From the NCBI GenBank assembly GCA_015067715.1, contig SVLY01000001.1, positions 79,071 to 124,466 on the forward strand: DNA of 45,396 bases, written 5' to 3'. This document shows, piece by piece, positions 24,593 through 32,599 of this stretch (position 1 is its first letter; each line of letters starts with the position of its first letter). The position numbers and the translations under genes were made by a program. Source of the stretch: Oscillospiraceae bacterium (GTDB lineage: Bacteria > Bacillota > Clostridia > Oscillospirales > QAMX01). Under the pieces are notes generated by a model. It saw only the letters and a program-made list of their open reading frames with translations, did not search any database and was not told where the DNA came from.

Positions 24593-25699
24593 TCAGTCAA
24601 GGTAGCCCGGGACGAGGTTGGTCGGCAGGGGCGCGGGGCGGTCACAGGTGGAGATAAGGTCGTACCTTGCGCCCGAGGAGGAGCTGTCGCCAAAGCCCAG
24701 CATAACGTCCAGAGCGTGGAAGGCGAGCTCGCCGCTTGCTCTGTGGGGGCGGCCGGTGCGAAGAGCCATGGCCATGTCCGCAACGGCAATGCCCCGGCTG
24801 TTTTCGGCGTAGATGTGGGTGAGGGGGATCTCCATGTATTCGCCGCCCATGCGTGAGAGCTTGACAGGTCCGCCAAAGCCGTTGGGGTCGGGAACCAGCA
24901 GAGAGCCCTCGGTGCCGTAGATCTCAATAAAGGGGTGCTCGGCGCGCCACATATCGAAGCTCATTATGATCTGACCGATAACGCCGGAGGCAAACTCCAT
25001 TGTTCCGGCCACGTGGGTGTCTACCCCAACGGGGATGACCTTGCCGTATTTTCCGGCGCTGGTTATGGTGCGGGTGTCGTACATACGGCGGGAATAGCCC
25101 ATAATGCTCTTCACCGGGCCCAGCAGGTTGATGAGCGCCGTGGTGTAGTAGGGGCCCATGTCCAGCATGGGGCCGCCGCCGGGCTCGTAGTAAAACTCGG
25201 GGTCGGGATGCCAGGACTCGTGACCGTGGCAGGTCATGTAGGCGGAAGCGCCGATGGGCTTGCCGATGTAGCCGTCGTCGATAAGCTTGCGGCAGGTCTG
25301 AATGCCGCCGCCAAAGAAGGTGTCCGGGGCAACGCCGATGAGAAGGCCTTTTTCGTGGGCAAGGTCAAAAAGCTCTTTCGCGTTTTCCCGGTTGATGCTC
25401 ATGGGCTTTTCGCTGTGGGTATTCTTTCCGGCGCGGAGAGCCTCAATTGCAACCCCGTAGTGCTGGCCGGGAGTGGTAAGGTTGACGACGATCTCGATCT
25501 CGGGGTCTGCAAACATCTCGTACATATCCTTGTAGATAACGGGTACGTTCCAGTCTGCGGCGGCCTTGGCGCTTCTTTCGGGGATGAGGTCGCAAACGCC
25601 CTTGAGATAGACGATGTTCTTAAAGGTCTGAGAGAGGTTTTTGAGATAGATGGGGCTGATGTTTCCGTTGCCGACGATGCCAACTGTTACTCTTTCCAT
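24593..25699 (-). CDS. Gfo/Idh/MocA-family oxidoreductase
   Basis: A 368 aa NAD(P)-dependent sugar or inositol dehydrogenase. The N-terminal Rossmann domain begins VTVGIVGNGNIS. The catalytic SEKPMS (EKP motif) is near residue 97. The second domain has PGGGPMLDMGPYYTTAL, with the conserved D-x-G-x-H/Y region (Tyr here). Residues such as CHGHESWHPDPEFYY line the likely active site. It is third in a minus-strand operon with a ThuA-like protein and a CE15-like esterase, so it probably oxidises a sugar or sugar acid released from a glycan. The exact substrate is unknown. Confidence 0.88.
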   Translation of the reverse strand: MERVTVGIVGNGNISPIYLKNLSQTFKNIVYLKGVCDLIPERSAKAAADWNVPVIYKDMYEMFADPEIEIVVNLTTPGQHYGVAIEALRAGKNTHSEKPMSINRENAKELFDLAHEKGLLIGVAPDTFFGGGIQTCRKLIDDGYIGKPIGASAYMTCHGHESWHPDPEFYYEPGGGPMLDMGPYYTTALINLLGPVKSIMGYSRRMYDTRTITSAGKYGKVIPVGVDTHVAGTMEFASGVIGQIIMSFDMWRAEHPFIEIYGTEGSLLVPDPNGFGGPVKLSRMGGEYMEIPLTHIYAENSRGIAVADMAMALRTGRPHRASGELAFHALDVMLGFGDSSSSGARYDLISTCDRPAPLPTNLVPGYLD

Positions 25700-25744
25700 G
25701 ATTTTTCAGTCCTCCGGTTAAAATGTTTTTTGAGCTGGGGGATA

Positions 25745-26479
25745 TCAGTAGTTCTTGGCGTTGCTGTGGAAAACAGAGGGGTCAAGCTTGCGCTGGATGG
25801 CAATGTCACGGCCCTCTATCGCCCACAAAAAGCCCCGGCGCATGATGATCTCAGAGGAGGGGGAGTCCACAAAGACGTTGTCCGTGTGGCCGAGGGAGGA
25901 GTAGAACACTCTGCCGTGACCCCACTTTTTGGTCCAGACAACGGGCATGTCGCAGGCCTTGTTGGACATGTGGTAGAAGGGGACGTTGGGGAAACGGGTG
26001 GTTGCGAGAACGTCAACCGCGGGGTCAACGTGGAGATAGTACTGTTCGCTGTGAACGGTGAAATCCTCAATGCCCTCAACAATGGGGCTGGAGGAGTTGC
26101 GGATGACCTCGACGGTGTAATCGCAGATGCCGCCGGGATGGCTCACCCAGTTGCCGCCGGTCATAAACTGCCATTCGGTGTTTTCACGGAAGGCGTCGCA
26201 CATGCCGCCGTGGTTGCCTGCCAGACCGACGCCGGAGGCAACAGCCTCGGAAACGTTGCGGCAAAGATGGCCTTCCAATTTTCCACCGGTCCATACGGGA
26301 ACGATGAGGTGAAGGGTCTTTAGCATTTCGGGGTCACAAAAGGCCTTTTCAAGGTCGTCGTAAAGGCTGACCTCAAGACCCTCTTCTTCAAGAATTCTCT
26401 TAAAGCGGGCAGAAACCTGTACGGGCTCGTGTCCGTCCCAGCCGCCCTGAACTATCAACGCTTTTTTCTTGTCAGACAT
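25745..26479 (-). CDS. ThuA-like domain protein
   Basis: A 244 aa protein of the ThuA (trehalose utilisation) family, which has a class I glutamine amidotransferase-like fold. Visible segments are ALIVQGGWDGHEP at the N-terminus, VPVWTGGKLEG, GLAGNHGGMCDAF, and the end signature KWGHGRVFYSSLGHTDNVF. The start ending at 26479 is preferred, since GGAGG lies 8 nt upstream; the next ATG upstream has none. The biochemical role of ThuA proteins is poorly known; they usually neighbour sugar dehydrogenases, as here (Gfo/Idh gene 45 bp downstream). Confidence 0.87.
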   Translation of the reverse strand: MSDKKKALIVQGGWDGHEPVQVSARFKRILEEEGLEVSLYDDLEKAFCDPEMLKTLHLIVPVWTGGKLEGHLCRNVSEAVASGVGLAGNHGGMCDAFRENTEWQFMTGGNWVSHPGGICDYTVEVIRNSSSPIVEGIEDFTVHSEQYYLHVDPAVDVLATTRFPNVPFYHMSNKACDMPVVWTKKWGHGRVFYSSLGHTDNVFVDSPSSEIIMRRGFLWAIEGRDIAIQRKLDPSVFHSNAKNY

Positions 26480-26514
26480 TGTTTTTTCCTCCGTTATCAA
26501 AAATACAATTCAAG

Positions 26515-27555
26515 TTACCAGATGGAGCGGTGCTTGTTCCAGAAGCTCATGTGAGCCTCCCAGTCCCGGGCGGTGAGAGCGTGGGTTCCCTCACGGAAAT
26601 AATAGCCCACATTGCCCTCGTTGAAGCGCTCCTCGTAAAGTGCCATTCTGTCCGGATGGACGAAGCCGGTCTTTCCCAGCGCCTCCCATGCGGGGCTTAC
26701 GGCGCAGCAGGCGAGATATTCGCTGGTGGGGTCTGCCCAGGAGTCCTCCGAGGCGGAGACCACGGAGAGCATTCTGGGGGCGACAAGGCTTAAAAGCAGG
26801 TGCTGGTCCAGGGGAAGCTCGTGTTCCCGGTTGGCGTATTCGGCGTAGGTGGGGCAGAACCAGAAGGGGAAGACACGGGTTATATGCTCAATGTTTTCAC
26901 CGATCTTGTCCCTTGTTATCGCCGCGCCGGAACAGCCGGAGCAGTTTGAGGCGACAAAGTCGAATCTCTCGTCCTGAGCGCCGGCCCAGAGGGCGGTCTT
27001 GCCCAGCCGGGAGTGGCCGACAACGCCCAGTCCCCTGTAATCCCTGCCAAGACCCAGGCAATAGTCCAGCGCCCGGGAGGCGGCAAAGGCCCAAAGGCTT
27101 ATCTTGCCGGGAGCGTCGGCTTTTGTGCGGTCCACAAAGGCACCGAGTCCGTCGGCAAGGTCGCTGTCGTCGGTGACCTCTTTATAGTAGATCCTTGCCA
27201 CGGCAAAATTGTTGCGCATGAGCAGTTCTTCGGGGTAGTATCTGTTGGGAATGTCGGCCCAGAAATTCAAAAAGACGATGAGCCGGGAGGGCCTGTCGAA
27301 ATTGATGGTGGGTGAGCTGAGAACTATGGGGAAGGAGACGGGGTTTCCGTCCATTTCAAAGTGAAGGTCAACGTACTCTCTCTTTCCGGCGCCGCCGCAG
27401 CAGCTTTCGGTGGCGGTGAGCGTGCCTGTGACCTCGCCGGTAAGCGTGGGAGTCTTACCGTAGACGTATTTTCTCAGAAGCTCAAGAGCCTCTTTTCTGT
27501 CGGACACGAGGGGAGTCAGCTTTCGCTCTTGGAGCATGGCGGATATATGGGACAT
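26515..27555 (-). CDS. CE15-like (glucuronoyl esterase-type) alpha/beta hydrolase
   Basis: A 346 aa esterase-like protein. The nucleophile motif is VVGHSRLGKTALWAG (GHSRxGK, as in CE15), followed by SNCSGCSGAAITRD, LPLDQHLLLSLVAPR and EDSWADP. The catalytic His is in REGTHALTARDW. This whole pattern is characteristic of carbohydrate esterase family 15, which cleaves glucuronoyl esters linking lignin to xylan or similar bonds. No signal peptide is visible, so it would act inside the cell on imported fragments, which is unusual for CE15. AGGAGGTG lies 8 nt before the start. It is first in the operon with ThuA-like and Gfo/Idh genes. Confidence 0.8.
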   Translation of the reverse strand: MSHISAMLQERKLTPLVSDRKEALELLRKYVYGKTPTLTGEVTGTLTATESCCGGAGKREYVDLHFEMDGNPVSFPIVLSSPTINFDRPSRLIVFLNFWADIPNRYYPEELLMRNNFAVARIYYKEVTDDSDLADGLGAFVDRTKADAPGKISLWAFAASRALDYCLGLGRDYRGLGVVGHSRLGKTALWAGAQDERFDFVASNCSGCSGAAITRDKIGENIEHITRVFPFWFCPTYAEYANREHELPLDQHLLLSLVAPRMLSVVSASEDSWADPTSEYLACCAVSPAWEALGKTGFVHPDRMALYEERFNEGNVGYYFREGTHALTARDWEAHMSFWNKHRSIW

Positions 27556-27590
27556 ATTGAGTTCACCTCCTGAATTATTTCGCGGGGGTA

Positions 27591-27619
27591 TTGAGTTTGC
27601 GGGGAGAATTTGTTATAAT
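27591..27619 (+). promoter_or_regulatory. Promoter of the MATE exporter gene
   Basis: TTGAGT (27591-27596), a 17 bp spacer, then TATAAT (27614-27619) preceded by TGT (extended -10). The start would be near 27626. It runs head-on into the opposing promoter at 27642-27670. Confidence 0.65.
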
Positions 27620-27641
27620 CCTCTTTGAAACTTACAAATAG

Positions 27642-27670
27642 ATTGTAATACATTAAAGCCGGAATGTCAA
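27642..27670 (-). promoter_or_regulatory. Promoter of the CE15/ThuA/Gfo-Idh operon
   Basis: On the minus strand TTGACA (27665-27670), a 17 bp spacer and TACAAT (27642-27647). The start would be near 27635, and transcription crosses the opposing MATE promoter. Confidence 0.72.
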
Positions 27671-27703
27671 CCGCTCCGGCACAGTTTATTTTGCGGAGGG
27701 CAT

Positions 27704-29104
27704 ATGATAAAAAAGCTGTTTTTTGACCGGGAATTCTGGCGGTCTGCCATAACTCTGGGCCTTCCCGTCGCCCTGCAAAACCTGCTGATGAGCTCCCTGT
27801 CCCTTGTGGACACTTTGATGATATCCCAACTGGGTGACATTCCTCTTTCGTCCGTGGGAATGGCAGGTCAGCTGAGCTGGATGATGCAGCTCGTGATGTT
27901 CGGAATGATATCCGGCTCGTCCATATTCTTTTCCCAGTACTGGGGCGTTAAAGATATAAAGGGCATCCGCAAGGTCTACGGAATTCTCATCACCTTTGCC
28001 CTGGGAATCGCGGCGGTGTTCATGGTGACGGGTGCGCTTTTCCCGAAAACGGTCATTTCGGTCTTCAACAAAGACCCCGAAGTTATCGCCACCGGCGCGG
28101 AATATCTTCGCATTGCGGTATGGTCGTACCCTGCGGTGGCGCTGACCGGCATTTTCTCCGCTTTGCTTCGGTCGACGGAAAACGTTAAGCTTCCCATGTG
28201 GTCAAGCTTCGTCTCCTCGGCCATGAACGCAGTTTTGAACTGGTGCCTTATCTACGGCAAGCTGGGTCTTGATCCCATGGGTGTCCGTGGCGCCGCCACG
28301 GCAACGGTGATCTCCGCATGGAGCGGTACCATAGTCTGCTTTGCGATCTCCCTTATCAAAAAGAACCTGGTCATTTCCCCTATGAAAGAGGTCTTTGCCT
28401 ACACAAAGCGGGATCTTGCCGATTTCTTCCGTGTGGCAACTCCGGTTATTATCAACGAGAGTATGTGGGGGCTGGGAACAGTATCCTACAATATCGTGTT
28501 CTCCCGCATGGGCTACGAATATTATGCGGCAATGTCCATCTTCCGCACCATGGACGGAATTATGTTCACCTTCTTCGTGGGTCTGTGCAACGCCTGCTGC
28601 GTTATGGTGGGCAAATCCATAGGAGCGGGACGTATAGAGGAGGCAAGACTTACCGCAAAGCGCTATACCTTCATCGTTCCTGCCCTGTCATTATTCACGG
28701 GAATTGCGGTGATGCTGCTGAGAAACCCCGTGGTCTCGCTTTTCAGCCTCACAGATTCCCTTTCCGAGACGGTCCGCTCTTCCGCCGCGGCGATAATTGC
28801 CATCTACGGCGTGGAATACGTCATGCGCAACATTCCCTATATCCAGATTGTCGGCATTTTCCGCCCTGCGGGGGACTCGTCCATCGGCATGAAGCTGGAT
28901 CTGATCGGCGTCTGGGCGGTGGCACTGCCCCTCACGGTGCTCTCCGCCTTCGTGCTCAAGCTGCCTTTCCCGGCGGTTTTCGCCGTTATGGTGTTTTCAG
29001 AAGATCTTGCAAAGGTTCCCCTTTGCATCCTGCGCTACCGCTCGGGCAAATGGATAAAGCCCATCACCGAACAGGGGCGTGCAAGCCTTGAAAAAGCTGA
29101 GTAA
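27704..29104 (+). CDS. MATE-family efflux transporter
   Basis: A 466 aa membrane protein with two MatE halves and about 12 hydrophobic segments. The first half has ALQNLLMSSLSLVDTLMIS and GMAGQLSWMMQL; the second starts near RVATPVIINESMWGLG. MATE proteins export drugs or metabolites using Na+ or H+ gradients; the substrate is unknown. GGAGGG lies just before ATG 27704. It stands alone between the minus-strand esterase operon and the 2-oxoacid oxidoreductase operon. Confidence 0.92.
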   Translation: MIKKLFFDREFWRSAITLGLPVALQNLLMSSLSLVDTLMISQLGDIPLSSVGMAGQLSWMMQLVMFGMISGSSIFFSQYWGVKDIKGIRKVYGILITFALGIAAVFMVTGALFPKTVISVFNKDPEVIATGAEYLRIAVWSYPAVALTGIFSALLRSTENVKLPMWSSFVSSAMNAVLNWCLIYGKLGLDPMGVRGAATATVISAWSGTIVCFAISLIKKNLVISPMKEVFAYTKRDLADFFRVATPVIINESMWGLGTVSYNIVFSRMGYEYYAAMSIFRTMDGIMFTFFVGLCNACCVMVGKSIGAGRIEEARLTAKRYTFIVPALSLFTGIAVMLLRNPVVSLFSLTDSLSETVRSSAAAIIAIYGVEYVMRNIPYIQIVGIFRPAGDSSIGMKLDLIGVWAVALPLTVLSAFVLKLPFPAVFAVMVFSEDLAKVPLCILRYRSGKWIKPITEQGRASLEKAE

Positions 29105-29204
29105 ACCGCCGTTTTAGTTGCAATAAACCCGTCAAAGCGTTGCCTTTGGACGATTTGGTCACATTGCGCCGGGTTGGGCGGGAAAAATTTGATTGTTTTC
29201 CTTG

Positions 29205-29233
29205 TTTAACTCATTTCACATTTGTGATATAAT
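29205..29233 (+). promoter_or_regulatory. Promoter of the 2-oxoacid oxidoreductase operon
   Basis: TTTAAC (29205-29210), a 17 bp spacer and TATAAT (29228-29233). The leader is about 35 nt. Confidence 0.65.
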
Positions 29234-29273
29234 ATACAAAACTCAAAGCTCGGGCGAAAAGAGGTTGAAACAG

Positions 29274-29480
29274 ATGCCCAAGGTTACTATTAACGAAGAG
29301 CGCTGCAGAGGCTGCGAGCTCTGCACCACTGCCTGTCCCAAGAAGATCATCGCTCTGTCCAAAACTAAGCTCAACTCCGCCGGTTATCACCCTGCGGAAA
29401 TTACCGATCAGAGCATTTGCATCGCATGTGCCATGTGCGCCCGTATGTGCCCCCACGTTGCGATCACCGTTGAAAAATAA
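29274..29480 (+). CDS. Ferredoxin-like delta subunit of 2-oxoacid:ferredoxin oxidoreductase
   Basis: A 68 aa protein with two [4Fe-4S] cluster motifs, CRGCELCTTACPKK and CIACAMCARMCP, each CxxCxxCxxxC. It is the electron-transfer (delta) subunit of a KorDABC/VorDBAC-type enzyme and passes electrons from the thiamine centre to external ferredoxin. ATG 29274 with GAGGT about 8 nt upstream is chosen; the longer frame would begin upstream of the promoter. It is the first gene of the four-subunit operon. Confidence 0.92.
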   Translation: MPKVTINEERCRGCELCTTACPKKIIALSKTKLNSAGYHPAEITDQSICIACAMCARMCPHVAITVEK

Positions 29481-29501
29481 ACGAAAGGAAGTATAAAGAC
29501 C

Positions 29502-30560
29502 ATGTCCGACAAGATCCTTATGAAGGGCAACGAGGCTTTGGCCGAGGCTGCGATCCGCGCCGGTTGCCGCTTCTTTTTCGGATACCCCATAACTCCCCAG
29601 ACCCAGCTTCCCGAATATATGGCCAAGAAGATGCCCAAGATCGGCGGTACCTTCCTTCAGGCCGAAAGCGAAGTTGCGGCCATCAATATGGTCCTTGGCG
29701 CCGCTTCTGCCGGTGTCCGCGTTATGACCTCCTCCTCCAGCCCCGGAATCTCCCTTAAGGCCGAGGGTATCTCCTATCTGGCCGGAAGCGACCTTCCCGC
29801 AGTTATCGTCAATATCCAGCGCGGCGGCCCCGGTCTTGGCGGCATTCAGCCCTCCCAGGCGGACTATTGGCAGGCCACCAAGGGTCTTGCCCACGGTGAC
29901 TTCCGCGTGCTCTCCCTTGCCCCTGCGGGCATTCAGGAGGCCGTTGACCTTATGGGCACTGCCTTTGATCTGGCAGACAAATACCGTATGCCCGTTATGA
30001 TCCTGGGCGACGGCATTCTGGGTCAGATGATGGAGCCTGTCCGTCTGCCCGACCCCGTTGAAAGCCTTCCCGAAAAGCCCTGGGCCACCACCGGCACCAA
30101 GGGCAAGAGAAAGCACAATATCGTAAACTCTCTCTACATTCAGCCCGAGGCTCTTGAAGAGATCGTCCGCGCCAGATACGAGCGCTACGCCCAGGTTGAG
30201 GCCAACGAGACCCGTGTTGAGACCTGGCTCTGCGACGATGCGGACATTATCGTCACTGCCTACGGCTCCACTGCCCGTATCTGCCGCAACGCCATCCGCG
30301 CCGCCCGCGCCGACGGCATCAAGGTCGGCATGATCCGCCCCATCACCCTCTGGCCCTTCCCCTCTGAGACCTACGCCGCCCACGTTCCCCACACCAAGGC
30401 CATCCTTGACGTTGAGATGAGCATGGGTCAGATGATCGACGACGTCCGTCTCGCCGTTGGAAACGCCGTTCCCGTGCACTTCTTTGGCCGCACCGGCGGT
30501 GTCGTTCCCACTCCGGCAGAGATCCGCGCCAGGATCGACGAAATTTGCAAGGAGGCTTAA
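29502..30560 (+). CDS. vorB: 2-oxoacid:ferredoxin oxidoreductase alpha subunit (VorB/KorA-like)
   Basis: A 352 aa alpha subunit of a CoA-dependent 2-oxoacid oxidoreductase. Signature segments are KGNEALAEAAIRAGCRFFFGYPITPQ, QAESEVAAINMVLGAA and TSSSSPGISLKAEGISYL, with the transketolase-like C-terminal part from about 245 (DADIIVTAYGSTARI). Length and composition match the subunit usually named VorB, pointing to branched 2-oxoacids from Val/Leu/Ile; a 2-oxoglutarate enzyme is the alternative. It lies 21 bp after the ferredoxin subunit and 3 bp before the beta subunit. Confidence 0.9.
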   Translation: MSDKILMKGNEALAEAAIRAGCRFFFGYPITPQTQLPEYMAKKMPKIGGTFLQAESEVAAINMVLGAASAGVRVMTSSSSPGISLKAEGISYLAGSDLPAVIVNIQRGGPGLGGIQPSQADYWQATKGLAHGDFRVLSLAPAGIQEAVDLMGTAFDLADKYRMPVMILGDGILGQMMEPVRLPDPVESLPEKPWATTGTKGKRKHNIVNSLYIQPEALEEIVRARYERYAQVEANETRVETWLCDDADIIVTAYGSTARICRNAIRAARADGIKVGMIRPITLWPFPSETYAAHVPHTKAILDVEMSMGQMIDDVRLAVGNAVPVHFFGRTGGVVPTPAEIRARIDEICKEA

Positions 30561-30563
30561 CCG

Positions 30564-31331
30564 ATGTCCGTTGTTTTCAAGAAACCCGACGCCCTCTGTG
30601 ACGTCACAATGCACTATTGCCCCGGCTGCACCCACGGCATCGTTCACCGTCTTGTTGCCGAGGTCATCGACGAGCTTGGCATCGTTGGCAATACCGTTGG
30701 CGTTGCCCCCGTTGGCTGTGCCGTTTTTGCCTACAACTACTTTGAATGCGATATGATCGAAGCCGCCCACGGCAGAGCTCCCGCCGTTGCCACCGGCTGC
30801 AAGCGCGCAAACCCCAACAACATCGTCTTTACCTATCAGGGCGACGGTGACCTTGCCGCCATCGGCACCGCCGAGACCGTTCACGCGGCCTCCCGCGGCG
30901 AAAACATCACCGTTATCTTCATCAATAACACCATCTACGGTATGACCAGCGGCCAGATGGCTCCCACCTCCCTGCCCGGACAGGTCACCACCACCTCTCC
31001 CTACGGCCGCGATCCCCGTCAGGCCGGCTTCCCCATCCGCGTTTGCGAGATGCTCTCCACCCTTTCCGGCACCGCTTACTGCGAGCGTGTCAGCGTGGAC
31101 TGTGTAAAGAACGTCATGCAGGCCAAAAAGGCCATTAAAAAGGCCTTTGAGAACCAGATCGCCGGCAAGGGCTTCTCCCTTGTTGAGGTCCTTTCCACCT
31201 GCCCCTCCAACTGGGGACTCTCTCCCCTGGAGTCTCTGGAAAGACTTCGCCGCGACATGATCCCCTATTATCCCCTTGGCGTTTACTGCGACAAAGAGCC
31301 CTTTGCGGCATTCGAGGAGGCGGCAAAGTAA
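30564..31331 (+). CDS. 2-oxoacid:ferredoxin oxidoreductase beta subunit (TPP-binding)
   Basis: A 255 aa thiamine-diphosphate-binding subunit. The TPP motif runs YQGDGDLAAIG to INNTIYGMTSGQ (GDGD...NN..YGMTGG type). CPGCTHG at the N-terminus and GCAVFAYNYFECD are typical of KorB/VorA-like subunits. It pairs with the alpha subunit encoded 3 bp upstream and is followed immediately by the gamma subunit. Confidence 0.92.
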   Translation: MSVVFKKPDALCDVTMHYCPGCTHGIVHRLVAEVIDELGIVGNTVGVAPVGCAVFAYNYFECDMIEAAHGRAPAVATGCKRANPNNIVFTYQGDGDLAAIGTAETVHAASRGENITVIFINNTIYGMTSGQMAPTSLPGQVTTTSPYGRDPRQAGFPIRVCEMLSTLSGTAYCERVSVDCVKNVMQAKKAIKKAFENQIAGKGFSLVEVLSTCPSNWGLSPLESLERLRRDMIPYYPLGVYCDKEPFAAFEEAAK

Positions 31332-31856
31332 ATGAAAGAGTATAATATCCTTATCGCCGGTTCCGGCGGACAGGGCGTTCAGACCATCGGCAAGCTCATG
31401 ACCGAGATCGGCATGGAGAACGGCTTTGAGGTCTCCTTCATTCCCTCCTACGGCCCTGAGATGCGCGGCGGCACCTCCAACTGCGGCGTAAACATCAGCG
31501 AAGAGCCCATCGCTTCCCCCCTTGTTGTCACTCCCACCGACCTCGTTGCTCTCAACCTGCCCTCTCTGGACAAGTTCGAGTCCACCGTGGTTCCCGGCGG
31601 CAACATTATCTACGACTCCGACCTTATCTCCCGCAAGCCCGCGAGAGATGACGTTAACTATTTTGCCATTCCCTTCACCTCTCTGGCAGAAAAGCTGGGC
31701 GTCAGAGCAAACATGCTGGTCTCCGGCAAGCTTCTTGGCGTTACCGGTCTTTGCGCTCCCGAGGGAGCTGAAAGCACCATCCGCGCTCTCACCGTAAAGC
31801 GTCCCGCCCTGTTTGAGCCCAACATGAAGGCTCTCCGCGCAGGCTACGAGCTTTAA
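31332..31856 (+). CDS. 2-oxoacid:ferredoxin oxidoreductase gamma subunit
   Basis: A 174 aa gamma subunit. The N-terminus IAGSGGQGVQTIGKLM binds CoA or stabilises the complex, and FIPSYGPEMRGGTSNCGVNIS is the conserved core. The ATG comes directly after the stop of the beta subunit. The operon order is therefore delta-alpha-beta-gamma, complete for a four-subunit enzyme of anaerobic branched-chain or 2-oxoglutarate metabolism. A long hairpin terminator follows the stop codon. Confidence 0.93.
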   Translation: MKEYNILIAGSGGQGVQTIGKLMTEIGMENGFEVSFIPSYGPEMRGGTSNCGVNISEEPIASPLVVTPTDLVALNLPSLDKFESTVVPGGNIIYDSDLISRKPARDDVNYFAIPFTSLAEKLGVRANMLVSGKLLGVTGLCAPEGAESTIRALTVKRPALFEPNMKALRAGYEL

Positions 31857-31857
31857 A

Positions 31858-31909
31858 AAACCGACAAAAAACGCGTCCGTAAAGCTACGGACGCGTTTTT
31901 TGTCGGTTT
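31858..31909. terminator. Bidirectional terminator with a 24 bp perfect stem
   Basis: Bases 31858-31881 pair without mismatch with 31886-31909 around the loop AAGC. Runs of six A and six T sit symmetrically in the stem, so it can stop both the oxidoreductase operon and the convergent esterase transcript. Confidence 0.93.
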
Positions 31910-31916
31910 GAAATTT

Positions 31917-32579
31917 TTATTTCTTTTCCTGGCTGAGAAGCCATGCCCACATCTCTTCGCTTTCGTAGGTGGCCGTCCAGCTGTCGTGGTCAACGCCGGG
32001 GTATTCGGTGACTTTGGGCTCAACGGCGCCGGGATTGACGCCGATGCGGCTCTTCAGAGCGGCGATCATGTCCCGGGTGTAGCGCACGTCAACGACGCTG
32101 TCCGCATCCCCGTGGAAGGCCCACACGGGAACGGAGCAGAACTCTTCCGCTGTCCAGGGGCTTCCGCCGCCGCAGACCGGAACTGCCGCCGCAAAGAAAT
32201 TGCCCCAGCGGGCAAGCATTGCCCAGGTGCCAAAGCCGCCCATGGAAATGCCGGTTATGTATATGCGCCTGGGGTCGGCGTTGTATTTCTGGGCAACAAT
32301 GTCGATAAAGACCTTCAGAGCCTCGGTCTTGTCGGTCCAGTGAGCCTTTTCGGGGCACTGGGGAGCAACGCAGATGAAATTGGGTCTCCAGCCCTCTTTT
32401 TCAATGCGCTTGAAGGGGCCGTGGACGGAGAGAAGCCGGGCGTCGTCGCCCCGCTCTCCGGCGCCGTGGAGAAAGATGACCAGGGGAAGCTGTTCTGTGG
32501 GAACGCGGCCCTCGGGAATATAGACCATGTGGTTGAAGCTCTCTTTAAGGGACAGGGCAAGAATCTGGGAAGACAGCAT
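31917..32579 (-). CDS. Esterase of the poly(hydroxybutyrate) depolymerase/feruloyl-esterase-like type
   Basis: A 220 aa alpha/beta hydrolase. The oxyanion motif is FLHGAGERGDD, the nucleophile elbow GISMGGFGTW, the acid in HGDADSVVD and the histidine in GVDHDSW. The arrangement is that of the LpqC/PHB depolymerase-like esterases, which include acetyl- and feruloyl-esterases. There is no signal peptide. AGGAGG lies 9 nt upstream. It follows the comM-like gene by 20 bp on the same strand and is probably co-transcribed, although no functional link is evident. Confidence 0.88.
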   Translation of the reverse strand: MLSSQILALSLKESFNHMVYIPEGRVPTEQLPLVIFLHGAGERGDDARLLSVHGPFKRIEKEGWRPNFICVAPQCPEKAHWTDKTEALKVFIDIVAQKYNADPRRIYITGISMGGFGTWAMLARWGNFFAAAVPVCGGGSPWTAEEFCSVPVWAFHGDADSVVDVRYTRDMIAALKSRIGVNPGAVEPKVTEYPGVDHDSWTATYESEEMWAWLLSQEKK

Positions 32580-32599
32580 TTTTCTTTTCCTCCTGTTTT

